Shown: positions 18,313 through 25,453, counted from the first letter of the stretch. The stretch: 31,262 nt of DNA from an uncultured Clostridia bacterium (GCA_934630975.1 CAKTXH010000023.1:1-31262); one strand, 5' to 3'. The notes: a model not told the origin generated them from the letters alone. Program-made: numbers and translations.

Positions 18313-20372
18313 AGCGGGTGATTGACGAAAAGGCGCTCAAGGCGCTGTATCCGCCGATGGATGCGGCGTTTGAAGCGCAGATGCGGCAGAACCTTCGCAG
18401 CCTGCCCGCCGAGCCTGAGCGCAGGGGCGCACGGCGCAAGCCCGCCGCGGCGCTGATTGCGGCGGCGGTGCTCGTGCTGCTGGCGGCGACGGCGCTGGCG
18501 ATCGCGGCGCTCCGGGCGTTCTTCACGGAGGCGGAAGCGCTGCCGCTGAACAGCAGCTATCTGGAAAACTGGTCGCTGGGCGAAAAGGAAGCCGTGGCGG
18601 AATTGCTGCTTCGGTACGACCTGCCGGAGGACGGCGCGGCGTGGGAAAGCGCGCTGCAAACGAGCGGCGCGACGGCGCGCGAAGCCGCGCTGGATGCGCT
18701 GTTCATTCAGCACTACGCGGCGACGGCGGGCGGAAGCCGCGATATTTCGCTGCACAGCATCATGCAGCAGGAGCTGGGCGAGCTTGACCCGGCGTGGAGC
18801 CTTGAGCAGAAGGCGGCCTATTCCGAGCTGGAAAGCGAGTTTGAACTGGGCGGTTACGACGAGGAGGTCAACCTCCTGCCGGGCGAAGGCGATATTTCGC
18901 AGGATGAGGCCGTGCGGATTGCCAAAGACGCGATTCAGGCAGCTTACGGCTTTACGGAGGAACAGATGGAAAGCGCGTCGGCGGAGGACGTCAGCTTTTC
19001 CGTGCACCGCAGCCTGCTGAACATCCGCCCGCCGTATTACACGCTGGAAATCGCAGTCGCGCAGGACGACGAAACGCGCTCGTCTTACTGGGTGTATGTT
19101 TCGGGCGAGGGCAGGGTGCTTTCCAGCGGGGACGGCTATGCGTGGATCACGTCGCCCGAAGAGGACGCGGCCGCGCTTCATACGGACGCATACTACCACT
19201 CGGATGCGTTTGAACGGGATCGCGTGCTCGAGCTGATGCGCCACTGCGAAACGCTGACCGAGATTCGGCCGCAGATCGTCACATGGGAGAACCAACGGAT
19301 TGACGAGCTGCTGACGCTGCAAAACGGAACGGTTCTGGTTGCGGGGCGGGAGTTTGCGGAAAACAACCGGGATACGCGCCGGGTGTTCGCCGTCTGCATG
19401 GATGAAGACGGCGAAACGCGCTGGCGCACGACGATAGACGCGCAGGAAAACGAACAATGCAGCGTTTCCGGCGCGATGGAGCTGGAGGATGGCCGGATTC
19501 AGCTTGTGCTCAACCGAATCCGCGAGGCGGGGCACGAATTTGAATACGACCTCTATGAGCTGGCGACGCTGAGCGGGGATGGAGCGCTGCTGGACAGGCG
19601 GCCGCTTCCGTCGGCCAGCGCGCTCAGCGGGCTGGACGCGGGCAGCGACGAGGTGCTTTTCAGCGAGCCGGGGCACGGCGGGCTGCTCGTCAGCGGCTCG
19701 GTCGGGCCGAAGAGCCTGCCGTTTTACGCGCAGTTGGATGAACGCGGCGACGTGGTTTTCCGGCTGGATTTCAGCGATATGCGGCATATCGTTCCGGCGC
19801 TGTACGCGGCGAAGGACGGCTATGTGTTCAGGGGATGGGATCGCGAGAAGGAAACGGCGATTCTGCGGTTTTACGACGGTCAGGGCAATCTGCTTCGGGA
19901 AGGCGCGGACAGCGCCCTGCGCATCACGCGGCCCTTTGCGCAGGCGGATGGAACGATTTGGGCGCTGGATGACGCGCAGGGTTCGGAGCGGCTGGTCTGC
20001 CTTGACGAAAACGGAGGCGTTTTGGAAGCCTATGCGCTGCCCGAAAGCATGTTTGCCGCGAAGTCGATGGAGGCGTTCCTGCGCGTGGGCGGTTCGGTCG
20101 CGTTCTTCGGCGGCCACCAGACGAGCGCGGACGACGAGACGAGCACGCGCCATTTCGGCTTTGCATACCTGAGCAGCGGCAGGATGGCGGAAATCTATGT
20201 CCGCGGCATGGACGGCCGGGAGACCGGATTCACCCGCCCCAAAGTGGCGGCGTTCTCCCCGGAGAGCCGCAAAGTGTTTGTGTTCCAGCTCGGCGGGCAG
20301 GATTATGTCGCTGAAACGGGCGGGTTCACCCCGGTTTTGTCGCGGTGGGCGATTGTGGAACTGCCGGAATAA
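18309..20372 (+). CDS. Membrane-anchored ECF partner with PepSY-like and beta-propeller-like sensor regions
   Basis: A 687-residue protein with a cytoplasmic head of about 44 residues, one membrane segment (about 46-68) and a large outer part. The head lacks a zinc motif but resembles that of the first module (MKR, then Y-x-P and a helix ending NLRSL). A PepSY-like stretch (ISQDEAVRIAKDAIQAAYGFTEEQ) lies around residues 197-220. From about 320 onward, repeated short strand segments such as LQNGTVLVAG, LEDGRIQLVLN, LDERGDVVFRLD, YDGQGNLLREG and LDENGGVLEAY look like blades of a beta-propeller. It probably senses an extracellular condition and holds the coupled sigma factor, which is inference from gene order and topology. 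GTG at 18309 is chosen because GAGGAGGTGA (18291-18300) lies 8 nt upstream; it overlaps the sigma stop. Confidence 0.65.
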   Translation: MKRVIDEKALKALYPPMDAAFEAQMRQNLRSLPAEPERRGARRKPAAALIAAAVLVLLAATALAIAALRAFFTEAEALPLNSSYLENWSLGEKEAVAELLLRYDLPEDGAAWESALQTSGATAREAALDALFIQHYAATAGGSRDISLHSIMQQELGELDPAWSLEQKAAYSELESEFELGGYDEEVNLLPGEGDISQDEAVRIAKDAIQAAYGFTEEQMESASAEDVSFSVHRSLLNIRPPYYTLEIAVAQDDETRSSYWVYVSGEGRVLSSGDGYAWITSPEEDAAALHTDAYYHSDAFERDRVLELMRHCETLTEIRPQIVTWENQRIDELLTLQNGTVLVAGREFAENNRDTRRVFAVCMDEDGETRWRTTIDAQENEQCSVSGAMELEDGRIQLVLNRIREAGHEFEYDLYELATLSGDGALLDRRPLPSASALSGLDAGSDEVLFSEPGHGGLLVSGSVGPKSLPFYAQLDERGDVVFRLDFSDMRHIVPALYAAKDGYVFRGWDREKETAILRFYDGQGNLLREGADSALRITRPFAQADGTIWALDDAQGSERLVCLDENGGVLEAYALPESMFAAKSMEAFLRVGGSVAFFGGHQTSADDETSTRHFGFAYLSSGRMAEIYVRGMDGRETGFTRPKVAAFSPESRKVFVFQLGGQDYVAETGGFTPVLSRWAIVELPE

Positions 20373-20376
20373 GCGA

Positions 20377-20407
20377 AAACCCCTTCCGAGCGAATCGGAA
20401 GGGGTTT
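20377..20407. terminator. Bidirectional terminator between converging genes
   Basis: AAACCCCTTCCGA (20377-20389), loop GCGAA, and TCGGAAGGGGTTT (20395-20407) form a perfect 13-bp stem. T residues follow on both strands (TTTATG on plus, TTTTCGC on minus). It serves the ECF module 2 and the XRE gene. Confidence 0.85.
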
Positions 20408-20433
20408 ATGTATGCACTGAAAACAAAGAAGGT

Positions 20434-20817
20434 TTATTCGGCCTCTTCCTCGTAATCGGATTGCTTATCGCTCTGCGCGACGGCGCGGCAAAGCTCGAGC
20501 ATCAGCCGCTGGGCCTTGGGCGAACAGCCGTTGGCGATGGCGGCGACGCTTTGGCCGAGGGATTCCGAGCCGCTGCTCGGGCGCTGGGCGAAATCCTCCC
20601 CGATCATGCAGCCGTTGAGCAGCGAGGAGAGCGAAACGCCGAGGACGGCGGCAATCTGCGCCAGCATTTCCAGCGAAATCGGGCGTTCGCCTCGTTCCAG
20701 CCGGCCAAAATGGAGCTGAGAAATCTTCAGCCGGTCGGCGGCTTCCTCCTGCGTGATGTTCAGCTCTGTGCGCGCGGCGCGGATATTGCGGCCGATGGCC
20801 TTAAACGAAACGAACAT
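20434..20817 (-). CDS. XRE-family transcriptional regulator
   Basis: A 127-residue DNA-binding protein. The helix-turn-helix of the XRE/Cro type covers about residues 8-66 (IGRNIRAARTELNITQEEAADRLKISQLHFGRLERGERPISLEMLAQIAAVLGVSL, read as separate helices). The C-terminal 60 residues show no known ligand domain and end in an acidic tail (DYEEEAE). The ATG at 20817 is preceded by GGGAGGA, a good site. It is a lone gene, divergent from nothing close, with a dyad over its promoter that suggests autorepression. Its targets cannot be told from the window; the convergent sigma module need not be related. Confidence 0.88.
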   Translation of the reverse strand: MFVSFKAIGRNIRAARTELNITQEEAADRLKISQLHFGRLERGERPISLEMLAQIAAVLGVSLSSLLNGCMIGEDFAQRPSSGSESLGQSVAAIANGCSPKAQRLMLELCRAVAQSDKQSDYEEEAE

Positions 20818-20841
20818 GTCGAGTTCCTCCCGAGCAGATTG

Positions 20842-20873
20842 ATGATATAAATATCATATCCCGAAAGGCTCAA
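20842..20873 (-). promoter_or_regulatory. Promoter and candidate operator of the XRE gene
   Basis: On the minus strand, TTGAGC (20873-20868), a 17-bp spacer and TTATAT (20850-20845). The inverted repeat ATGATAT-AA-ATATCAT (20842-20857) covers the -10, as expected for a self-repressing regulator. Upstream, at 20888-20907, ATCATGT occurs twice with a 10-bp period. Confidence 0.5.
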
Positions 20874-20957
20874 AAAGAACACATCTTATCATGTTAGATC
20901 ATGTCGGACAGGATGGAAAATGAAAAAGATTATTTCGCGCGGGCGGGGGCGCGCCGC

Positions 20958-21671
20958 TCATTCGCTCAGAATTCTGCCGTCGATGGAGAGCGTCACCACG
21001 CGCCACGGAATGAACCTGCCGCTGGCCTTGAGCGCGTTCTTCGCCGCCGCCTCGATGCCGCCGCAGCAGGGCACTTCCATGCGCACGACGGTCAGGCTTC
21101 GGATCTCGTTGCGGCGCAGAATTTCGGTCAGCTTCTCGGTGTAATCCACCATGTCGAGCTTGGGGCAGCCGACGAGCGTTACGCGGCCGCGGATGAAATC
21201 CTGATGGAAATTGCCGTAGGCGTAGGCTGTGCAATCCGCCGCGACGAGCAGGTCTGCGCCGTCGAAATACGGCGCGTTGATCGGCGCAAGCTTGATCTGC
21301 ACCGGCCACTGGCGCAGCTGGGAGGGCACAGCGCCCGCGCTTGGCGCGGCTTCGCGGTTGCCGCCGTCCATGTTGAACTGGCGGATGCGGCTGCCGGGAC
21401 AGCCGCCCTCGTGCGCCTTCTGCGCCTGCTTGCGCGTTTCGATGTGCTGAGCGACGGCGGCTTCGTCGTAAGCGGCGGCGTCGCGCTCTTCGATGGTAAT
21501 CGCCCCGGTCGGGCACGCGGGCAGGCAGTTGCCCAGCCCGTCGCAGTAATCGTCGCGGATGAGCCGAGCCTTGCCGTTCACCATCGCGATAGCGCCTTCG
21601 TGGCAGGCGTTGGCGCACGCGCCGCAGCCGTTGCAGAGTTCCTCATTGATATGCACAATTTTGCGAACCAT
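20958..21671 (-). CDS. 4Fe-4S ferredoxin-type protein with Cys-rich C-terminal domain
   Basis: A 237-residue probable redox protein of anaerobes. Cluster 1 is CNGCGACANAC (Cys13, 16, 19, 23). Cluster 2 reads CDGLGNCLPACP (Cys43, 49, 53), so the usual second Cys is Leu46. The C-terminal part carries more Cys motifs: GGCPGS, AADCTAYAYG, VGCPKLD and PCCGG, spread over about residues 89-205, which could bind another cofactor. In my memory, such proteins in Clostridia occur beside Crp/Fnr regulators and hybrid-cluster-protein genes; no hcp is in this window. The reaction is unknown. The ATG at 21671 has TTGGAG upstream. It is divergent from the Crp-family gene and is the likely target of that regulator (see the dyad at 21733). 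Confidence 0.82.
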   Translation of the reverse strand: MVRKIVHINEELCNGCGACANACHEGAIAMVNGKARLIRDDYCDGLGNCLPACPTGAITIEERDAAAYDEAAVAQHIETRKQAQKAHEGGCPGSRIRQFNMDGGNREAAPSAGAVPSQLRQWPVQIKLAPINAPYFDGADLLVAADCTAYAYGNFHQDFIRGRVTLVGCPKLDMVDYTEKLTEILRRNEIRSLTVVRMEVPCCGGIEAAAKNALKASGRFIPWRVVTLSIDGRILSE

Positions 21672-21689
21672 AAAATCACTCCAAAATCA

Positions 21690-21718
21690 TTGATTTACGG
21701 GATTCATTATAGTATGAT
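21690..21718 (+). promoter_or_regulatory. Sigma-A promoter of the Crp-family gene
   Basis: TTGATT (21690-21695), a 17-bp spacer and TATGAT (21713-21718), with a start near 21725. It overlaps the minus-strand promoter face to face. Confidence 0.65.
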
Positions 21719-21748
21719 GAACGGCAAAAGGACGTTGGAATAACAACG
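21706..21748 (-). promoter_or_regulatory. Minus-strand -10 and class II activator dyad of the Fe-S gene
   Basis: The minus-strand TATAAT lies at 21711-21706 and has no recognisable -35 at 15-18 bp. The dyad CGTTG-N6-CAACG (21733-21748) has the 5-6-5 geometry of a CRP site. Its centre, 21740.5, is 41.5 bp upstream of the predicted start at 21699, the standard class II activator position. Confidence 0.55.
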
Positions 21749-21766
21749 AAACGCGAGAGGAATTTT

Positions 21767-22420
21767 ATGGAAGAGGATCTGATTGAAAAAATGCCGCTTT
21801 TCAGCGGCATGGATGCGCAGCAGGCGCGCAGGGTTTTGGAAGCGCTTTCGCCGCGAATCCGGACGTATGCGCGCGGGGAGACGATCTGCCGCGCGGGCGA
21901 AACGGTTTCCGCGCTGAGCGTCGTGCTGGCGGGGCGCGCGACGATTGAGCTTTGCGACGCGTGGGGTAACCGCAGCATCATCGAGCGGCTGGAGCCCGGC
22001 GAGGTTTTCGCCGAGGCGTATGCCTGCCTGCCGGGCGAACCGCTGATGGTTTCCGTCACGGCGGATGAGCCGACCCGGGTGATGCAGGTGGAGATGAGCC
22101 GCCTGCTCGCCGGCGGGCAGGGCCTTGCGCCGGAGCAGGCGCTGCTGGTGACCAACCTGCTGCGGACGATGGCGAAAAAGAATGTGACGCTTTCCCAGCG
22201 GATGATGAATATTTCCGCCCGGACGATCCGCGCGCGGCTGCTGTCGTATCTCTCCCAACAGGCGATCCGCGCGGGGAAAAAGCGCTTTTCGATTCCGTTT
22301 AACCGGCAGGAATTGGCGGATTACCTCGGCGTGGAGCGCAGCGCGCTCTCCGCCCAGATGAGCAAAATGAAGGAAGAGGGGCTGATCGACTATCGGAAGA
22401 ATGAGTTTGAGGTGTTATAA
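21767..22420 (+). CDS. Crp/Fnr-family transcriptional regulator
   Basis: A 217-residue regulator with an N-terminal cyclic-nucleotide-binding-like beta-roll (about 8-120; PLFSGMDAQQARRVLE, then LEPGEVFAEAYACLPGEP), a dimer helix (about 122-150) and a C-terminal winged helix (about 165-217; FNRQELADYLGVERSALSAQMSKMKEEGLI). It lacks the N-terminal Cys cluster of Fnr, so an Fe-S sensor is unlikely; the effector could be haem, a metabolite or nitric oxide chemistry, unknown here. The ATG at 21767 follows AGAGG. It is divergent from the Fe-S protein gene, whose promoter has a CRP-geometry dyad; the same dyad lies just downstream of this gene's own start, where binding could repress it. The stop codon shares TTATAA with the converging kinase gene. 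Confidence 0.9.
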   Translation: MEEDLIEKMPLFSGMDAQQARRVLEALSPRIRTYARGETICRAGETVSALSVVLAGRATIELCDAWGNRSIIERLEPGEVFAEAYACLPGEPLMVSVTADEPTRVMQVEMSRLLAGGQGLAPEQALLVTNLLRTMAKKNVTLSQRMMNISARTIRARLLSYLSQQAIRAGKKRFSIPFNRQELADYLGVERSALSAQMSKMKEEGLIDYRKNEFEVL

Positions 22421-23719
22421 GCTCAAAAGAATATTCACCCCGAACACGCCGTCCTTCGCGGTGACGGAGAGTGTGCCGTTATAGCGTTTGACGGTCGCGG
22501 CGACGGAGGCGAGGCCGATGCCGTGGCCTTTTTTGTGCGAGGTGGGCAGGCCGTTTCGGTCAAAAAGGACATCGCCGACATAGCCGTTTTCCACGGAAAG
22601 GCCGAGCATCGCGTCGCTGATCATGCTGGAAATCACCTTCACTTCGCGCGCTTCAACCGGCAGGGCGCAGACGGCGCGCAGCGCGTTTTCCATCAGGTTG
22701 CCCAGCATCATGCACAGATCGACCTCCTCGATCGGCAGGCGTTCGGGCAGGTCGAACCGCCAGAAAACCCGCGTGTTCTGGCTTTCCGCGATGCGCTGAT
22801 AGTGCCCCGCGATGGCGTCCAGCGCGGCGTTGGCGCAGAGCATCGTATGCGGGGCGGCCAGCCGCCCCTCGTATTCGGCCAGATAGGCGGTCAGCTTGTC
22901 GTATTCCTTCGCTTCGTTCAGCCCGGCGATGACATGCAGGTGCTGGCGGAAATCGTGGCGGAGCTGGCGGGTGGCGTCCATGTGCTCGCGCAGCTCGCGA
23001 TAGCGCGTGTTTTCCATGTTTAGAAGCTGGTTCTGCGCCTGCAATTCGACGGCCTCGGTCATTTTTCGCATGGTGAGGTAGACGAAATAATAGAGCCAGA
23101 ACAAATCGCCCAAAAAGCTGATGAGCAGCACGATGCTGATTTCCCGCACGCGCCCGGTCATCACCACGGAAGGATACCACGGCGTGATCCAGATGAAGAT
23201 GACCATCAGGAACAGCGGCGCGACGAACAGCGCCCGCCAGACGGCGGTGAAGCTGACGTTGGTGAGCATCCAGTTGATTTTTTTGCGGAAAAACAGCGTG
23301 AACAGCGCCAGCACGACGAACGCGACCGCCAGACAGATCAGCCCGGAGGGGAGCATGAACACCGAGATATCGTTGTGCAGCTCAATCGGCGCGCAGATGT
23401 AGTTGGTCAGCGTGGTGGAAAAGGAGGACAGCATCGCGGCGGTGAAAAAGACGAACAGCGCTTTCGGCAGCGGCAGCGTCACGGTTTTCAGGTACAGCGG
23501 CAGCGAAACGGCGATGATCGGGATCAGCAGCGTGTTGGTGGTGAGCTGAAAATGGCAGCAGGCCAGCGCCCCCACCAGCACAAACGCCGTCACCACCGAA
23601 AGCACGAGCGCGGCGAGTTTCTTTGCCGGCAGGCGCAGAAAGCCGGAGATGGGCAGATAGCACAGCAGCGCGGACGGATAGAGCATGGCGAATTCGGCCA
23701 GATAGCGGGCGAGAAGCAT
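22415..23719 (-). CDS. GHKL-type sensor histidine kinase (AgrC-like)
   Basis: The sensor kinase of a LytTR two-component system, 434 residues. About six to seven membrane helices fill residues 5-218, as in AgrC-type (HPK10) sensors, and there is no large extracellular domain. The phospho-acceptor is probably His255 in RQLRHDFRQHLH. The ATPase has an N box (GNLMENALRAV, Asn345) and a G box (GHGIGL, 398-403), and the gene ends in the usual short strand (VFGVNILLSL). The ATG at 23719 has AAAAGGGGG upstream. It begins 5 nt after the response-regulator stop, so the two are co-transcribed from the promoter near 24481. AgrC-type kinases often sense peptides, but no agrD/agrB-like gene is present in this window. 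Its stop codon overlaps the stop of the Crp gene. Confidence 0.93.
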   Translation of the reverse strand: MLLARYLAEFAMLYPSALLCYLPISGFLRLPAKKLAALVLSVVTAFVLVGALACCHFQLTTNTLLIPIIAVSLPLYLKTVTLPLPKALFVFFTAAMLSSFSTTLTNYICAPIELHNDISVFMLPSGLICLAVAFVVLALFTLFFRKKINWMLTNVSFTAVWRALFVAPLFLMVIFIWITPWYPSVVMTGRVREISIVLLISFLGDLFWLYYFVYLTMRKMTEAVELQAQNQLLNMENTRYRELREHMDATRQLRHDFRQHLHVIAGLNEAKEYDKLTAYLAEYEGRLAAPHTMLCANAALDAIAGHYQRIAESQNTRVFWRFDLPERLPIEEVDLCMMLGNLMENALRAVCALPVEAREVKVISSMISDAMLGLSVENGYVGDVLFDRNGLPTSHKKGHGIGLASVAATVKRYNGTLSVTAKDGVFGVNILLSL

Positions 23720-23724
23720 GGCGG

Positions 23725-24444
23725 TTACCCCCTTTTCATGCGCTTGATTTGGTATTCGGAGAAGCGGTTGACCAGATCGAGTCGGTTGCGCTGGCGCAGA
23801 GGAAAGCGCATGCCGCTGGTCAGCAGGATGCTGTCACTGTCGAGCTTGAGCGCTTCGTCCATGTTGACGAGCACGCCGCGGTTGCAGGGCAGAAAGCGCT
23901 CGTCGCTTTGCAGGGCGGATTCCAGTTCGGCGAAGGTCTGCGAGCTTTTCAGGCATGCGCCGGAGACGGTGAAGATATCCAGCGTGTGCCCGTGGGAAGC
24001 GACGGCGGCGATCTGCCCGTGCGGCAGGCGGATGGTCTGGCGCGGCAGGCGGATCTCCACCTGCTGCTCGTTTTCTTCCATCAGCCGGATGGCCCCGGAG
24101 AGCACGTGATCCAGCTGGGTGAGGCTGTACGGCTTGACCAGATAGTCGAACGGATGAATCGGAAACGCGTCGAACGCGTATTCTTTGGAGGAAGTCAGGA
24201 AAACGATCAGGCAGCGCGCGCTTCGATTGCGCACCCGCTTGGCCGCCTCGATGCCGTTCATGCCTTCCATGCAGATATCCAGAAAGACGAGCGCGTCGTC
24301 CCCCGGCGTAAAGCCGTTGAGGAAGGCTTCGCTGCTGTCAAAACAGGCGATGCTCGTCCCCGCGGGCACGCGCACCTGCAAATCCTGCCGGAGCATTTCG
24401 CGCGCCTGCTGCTGGTCATCGACAATGGCGATGCGTATGATCAT
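23725..24444 (-). CDS. LytTR-family response regulator
   Basis: The response regulator partner, 239 residues. The receiver domain (about 1-120) has the acidic pair Asp9-Asp10, the phospho-acceptor Asp56 in VFLDICMEGMNG, Thr84-Ser85 and Lys104 in YLVKPY. The LytTR DNA-binding domain covers about 135-235 (VEIRLPRQTIRLPHGQIAAVASHGHTLDIF, then FLPCNRGVLVNMDEA, quoted as separate parts). I set the start at the ATG at 24444, because AGAAGG lies 9 nt upstream; an in-frame ATG at 24453 abuts that ribosome site and is too close. Its likely binding site is the 20-bp-period direct repeat at 24531-24567 in the divergent intergenic region, which would control the secreted-protein gene and perhaps its own operon. 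Confidence 0.93.
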   Translation of the reverse strand: MIIRIAIVDDQQQAREMLRQDLQVRVPAGTSIACFDSSEAFLNGFTPGDDALVFLDICMEGMNGIEAAKRVRNRSARCLIVFLTSSKEYAFDAFPIHPFDYLVKPYSLTQLDHVLSGAIRLMEENEQQVEIRLPRQTIRLPHGQIAAVASHGHTLDIFTVSGACLKSSQTFAELESALQSDERFLPCNRGVLVNMDEALKLDSDSILLTSGMRFPLRQRNRLDLVNRFSEYQIKRMKRG

Positions 24445-24480
24445 ATAAAACATCCTTCTTCTGAAAGTGATGATACATTC

Positions 24481-24486
24481 ATTATA
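24481..24486 (-). promoter_or_regulatory. Minus-strand -10 element of the two-component operon
   Basis: TATAAT reads on the minus strand at 24486-24481, about 37 nt before the response-regulator ATG. No good -35 lies 16-18 bp upstream, so expression may need an activator, possibly the LytTR regulator itself. Confidence 0.45.
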
Positions 24487-24530
24487 TCATAAATCGCCGC
24501 GCGCCGTGAGGGGGCTTTTGGGGCAAATGC

Positions 24531-24567
24531 ATGTCATTCGTGCAAAAAAAACGTCGTTCGTGCAAAA
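24531..24567 (+). promoter_or_regulatory. Direct repeat, probable LytTR-regulator binding site
   Basis: ATGTCATTCGTGCAAAA (24531-24547) and ACGTCGTTCGTGCAAAA (24551-24567) differ at two positions and repeat with a 20-bp period, two helical turns. The second copy ends 4 bp before the -35 at 24572. Paired direct repeats about two turns apart beside a -35 are the standard LytTR (AgrA/ComE-type) target layout. That this regulator binds here is inferred. Confidence 0.65.
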
Positions 24568-24571
24568 TGGC

Positions 24572-24600
24572 TTGCGCGAAGGAAGGATTAGCGCTATAAT
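24572..24600 (+). promoter_or_regulatory. Promoter of the small secreted protein
   Basis: TTGCGC (24572-24577), a 17-bp spacer and TATAAT (24595-24600). The -35 is weak, as in activated promoters. The leader, from about 24607, contains the stem TTGATC-GAAA-GATCAA (24614-24629) with a GNRA-type loop, which may stabilise the mRNA 5' end. Confidence 0.7.
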
Positions 24601-24648
24601 GCTGATAACAAATTTGATCGAAAGATCAACGAAAGGATGGTTTTTCCC

Positions 24649-25176
24649 ATGAAAAAGATGCTTGCTATGCTGCTGGCCGTGCTGACCCTGTGCTTCGGCG
24701 CCGCCGCGATGGCCGAGAGTGTGCCCGAGGCGGATGCCGCCGCCGAGCAGGCTGCGCTGACCGACCTGACCGCCGAGGGTCAGCTGATCGAAGCCGACGG
24801 CTTCCAGTTCTATATCCCGGCCGATTGGGAGCAGCTCGAGCTGGACGACGATGACATCGCCGCGGGCTATGTGTTCGCCGCTTCTTCCGCCGATGAGGAG
24901 AACGGCCTGGTGATCACCTATTCTGCGCTGGATGCCGCTATGACCGCCGAAGAGCTTCAGGCGGCGCTGGTTGAGGTCTATCCGACCGCGACCGTGCAGG
25001 ATCTCAACGGCACTTCCGTCGTCGCGTTCCACGACGCGGAGGAAGACGTGCTGGGCATCGTCGTGCTGGACACCGTCGATCCGGGCTACTACATCTTCCA
25101 GTTCATCCCGGCTTCCGACGCGGACTTCGTGGCCGTGGCCGACGCGATTGCTTCTTCCTACACCGCGGTGCAGTAA
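24649..25176 (+). CDS. Small secreted protein of unknown function, divergent from the LytTR system
   Basis: A 175-residue secreted protein. A signal peptide (about 1-23, MKKMLAMLLAVLTLCFGAAAMAE, cleavage after AMA) precedes an acidic mature domain of about 150 residues with LIEADGFQFYIPADWEQLEL and later VVLDTVDPGYYIFQFIPASDADF. That pattern resembles small PsbP/DUF-type alpha-beta domains (FxxPxxW), but no family is certain. There is no lipobox or sortase signal, so it is probably released. The ATG at 24649 is chosen because an in-frame ATG at 24637 directly abuts the GAAAGG ribosome site. The LytTR-type repeat beside its promoter suggests that it is the main output of the adjacent two-component system. 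A terminator follows. Confidence 0.75.
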   Translation: MKKMLAMLLAVLTLCFGAAAMAESVPEADAAAEQAALTDLTAEGQLIEADGFQFYIPADWEQLELDDDDIAAGYVFAASSADEENGLVITYSALDAAMTAEELQAALVEVYPTATVQDLNGTSVVAFHDAEEDVLGIVVLDTVDPGYYIFQFIPASDADFVAVADAIASSYTAVQ

Positions 25177-25207
25177 GCTGTTAAGCGCTTGAATTGAAAA
25201 CGAAATG

Positions 25208-25235
25208 GGGCTGCCACACAGGCAGCCCTGTTTTA
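25208..25235 (+). terminator. Intrinsic terminator of the secreted-protein gene
   Basis: GGGCTGCC (25208-25215), loop ACACA and GGCAGCCC (25221-25228) are followed by TGTTTT. It also lies just past the stop of the minus-strand small gene. Confidence 0.85.
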
Positions 25236-25400
25236 GTGTTGCTCAAACGCCGCAATCGCCGCATCCAGCGCCGCGACCGAACGGATGCTCTGCCGCCGGG
25301 TGAGCAGCTGGCGGCGCACCTGCGAGGGCGCATGCTCAAATAAGCGCCGCGCGTGGGAATCGCTCTCCAGCAGCGCGTAGAGATTCGGATATACGTTCAA
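25233..25400 (-). CDS. Small protein of 55 residues with a sporulation-type promoter
   Basis: A short gene starting at TTG 25400, 9 nt after a strong ribosome site (GGGAGGTGA, 25415-25407), and ending at TAA 25233. The product begins NVYPNLYALLESDSHARRLF, has a basic middle (QVRRQLLTRRQSIRS) and ends AALDAAIAAFEQH; it is probably helical and soluble. I recall similar small proteins with a YPNL-type start in Clostridia, without a known role. Upstream on the minus strand, GAATA, an 18-bp spacer and CATACTG match the sigma-G pattern, so expression in the developing spore is a reasonable guess. The ribosome site, start and promoter fit together well, which supports a real gene despite its size. 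Confidence 0.6.
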   Translation of the reverse strand: MNVYPNLYALLESDSHARRLFEHAPSQVRRQLLTRRQSIRSVAALDAAIAAFEQH

Positions 25401-25423
25401 GAAGCGTCACCTCCCGATGCGCC

Positions 25424-25453
25424 CAGTATGCGCCGGGCAGGGGACGCTTATTC
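25424..25453 (-). promoter_or_regulatory. Sigma-G-like promoter of the 55-residue gene
   Basis: On the minus strand, GAATA (25453-25449), an 18-bp spacer and CATACTG (25430-25424), against the sigma-G pattern GHATR-N17/18-CATNHTA. The start would be near 25417, just before the ribosome site. Confidence 0.45.

Noticed and set aside
18192..20153. Minus-strand frame of over 600 codons opposite the second ECF partner
   Set aside because: Antisense to a gene with a good ribosome site, membrane segment and translational coupling; the shadow frame has none of these.
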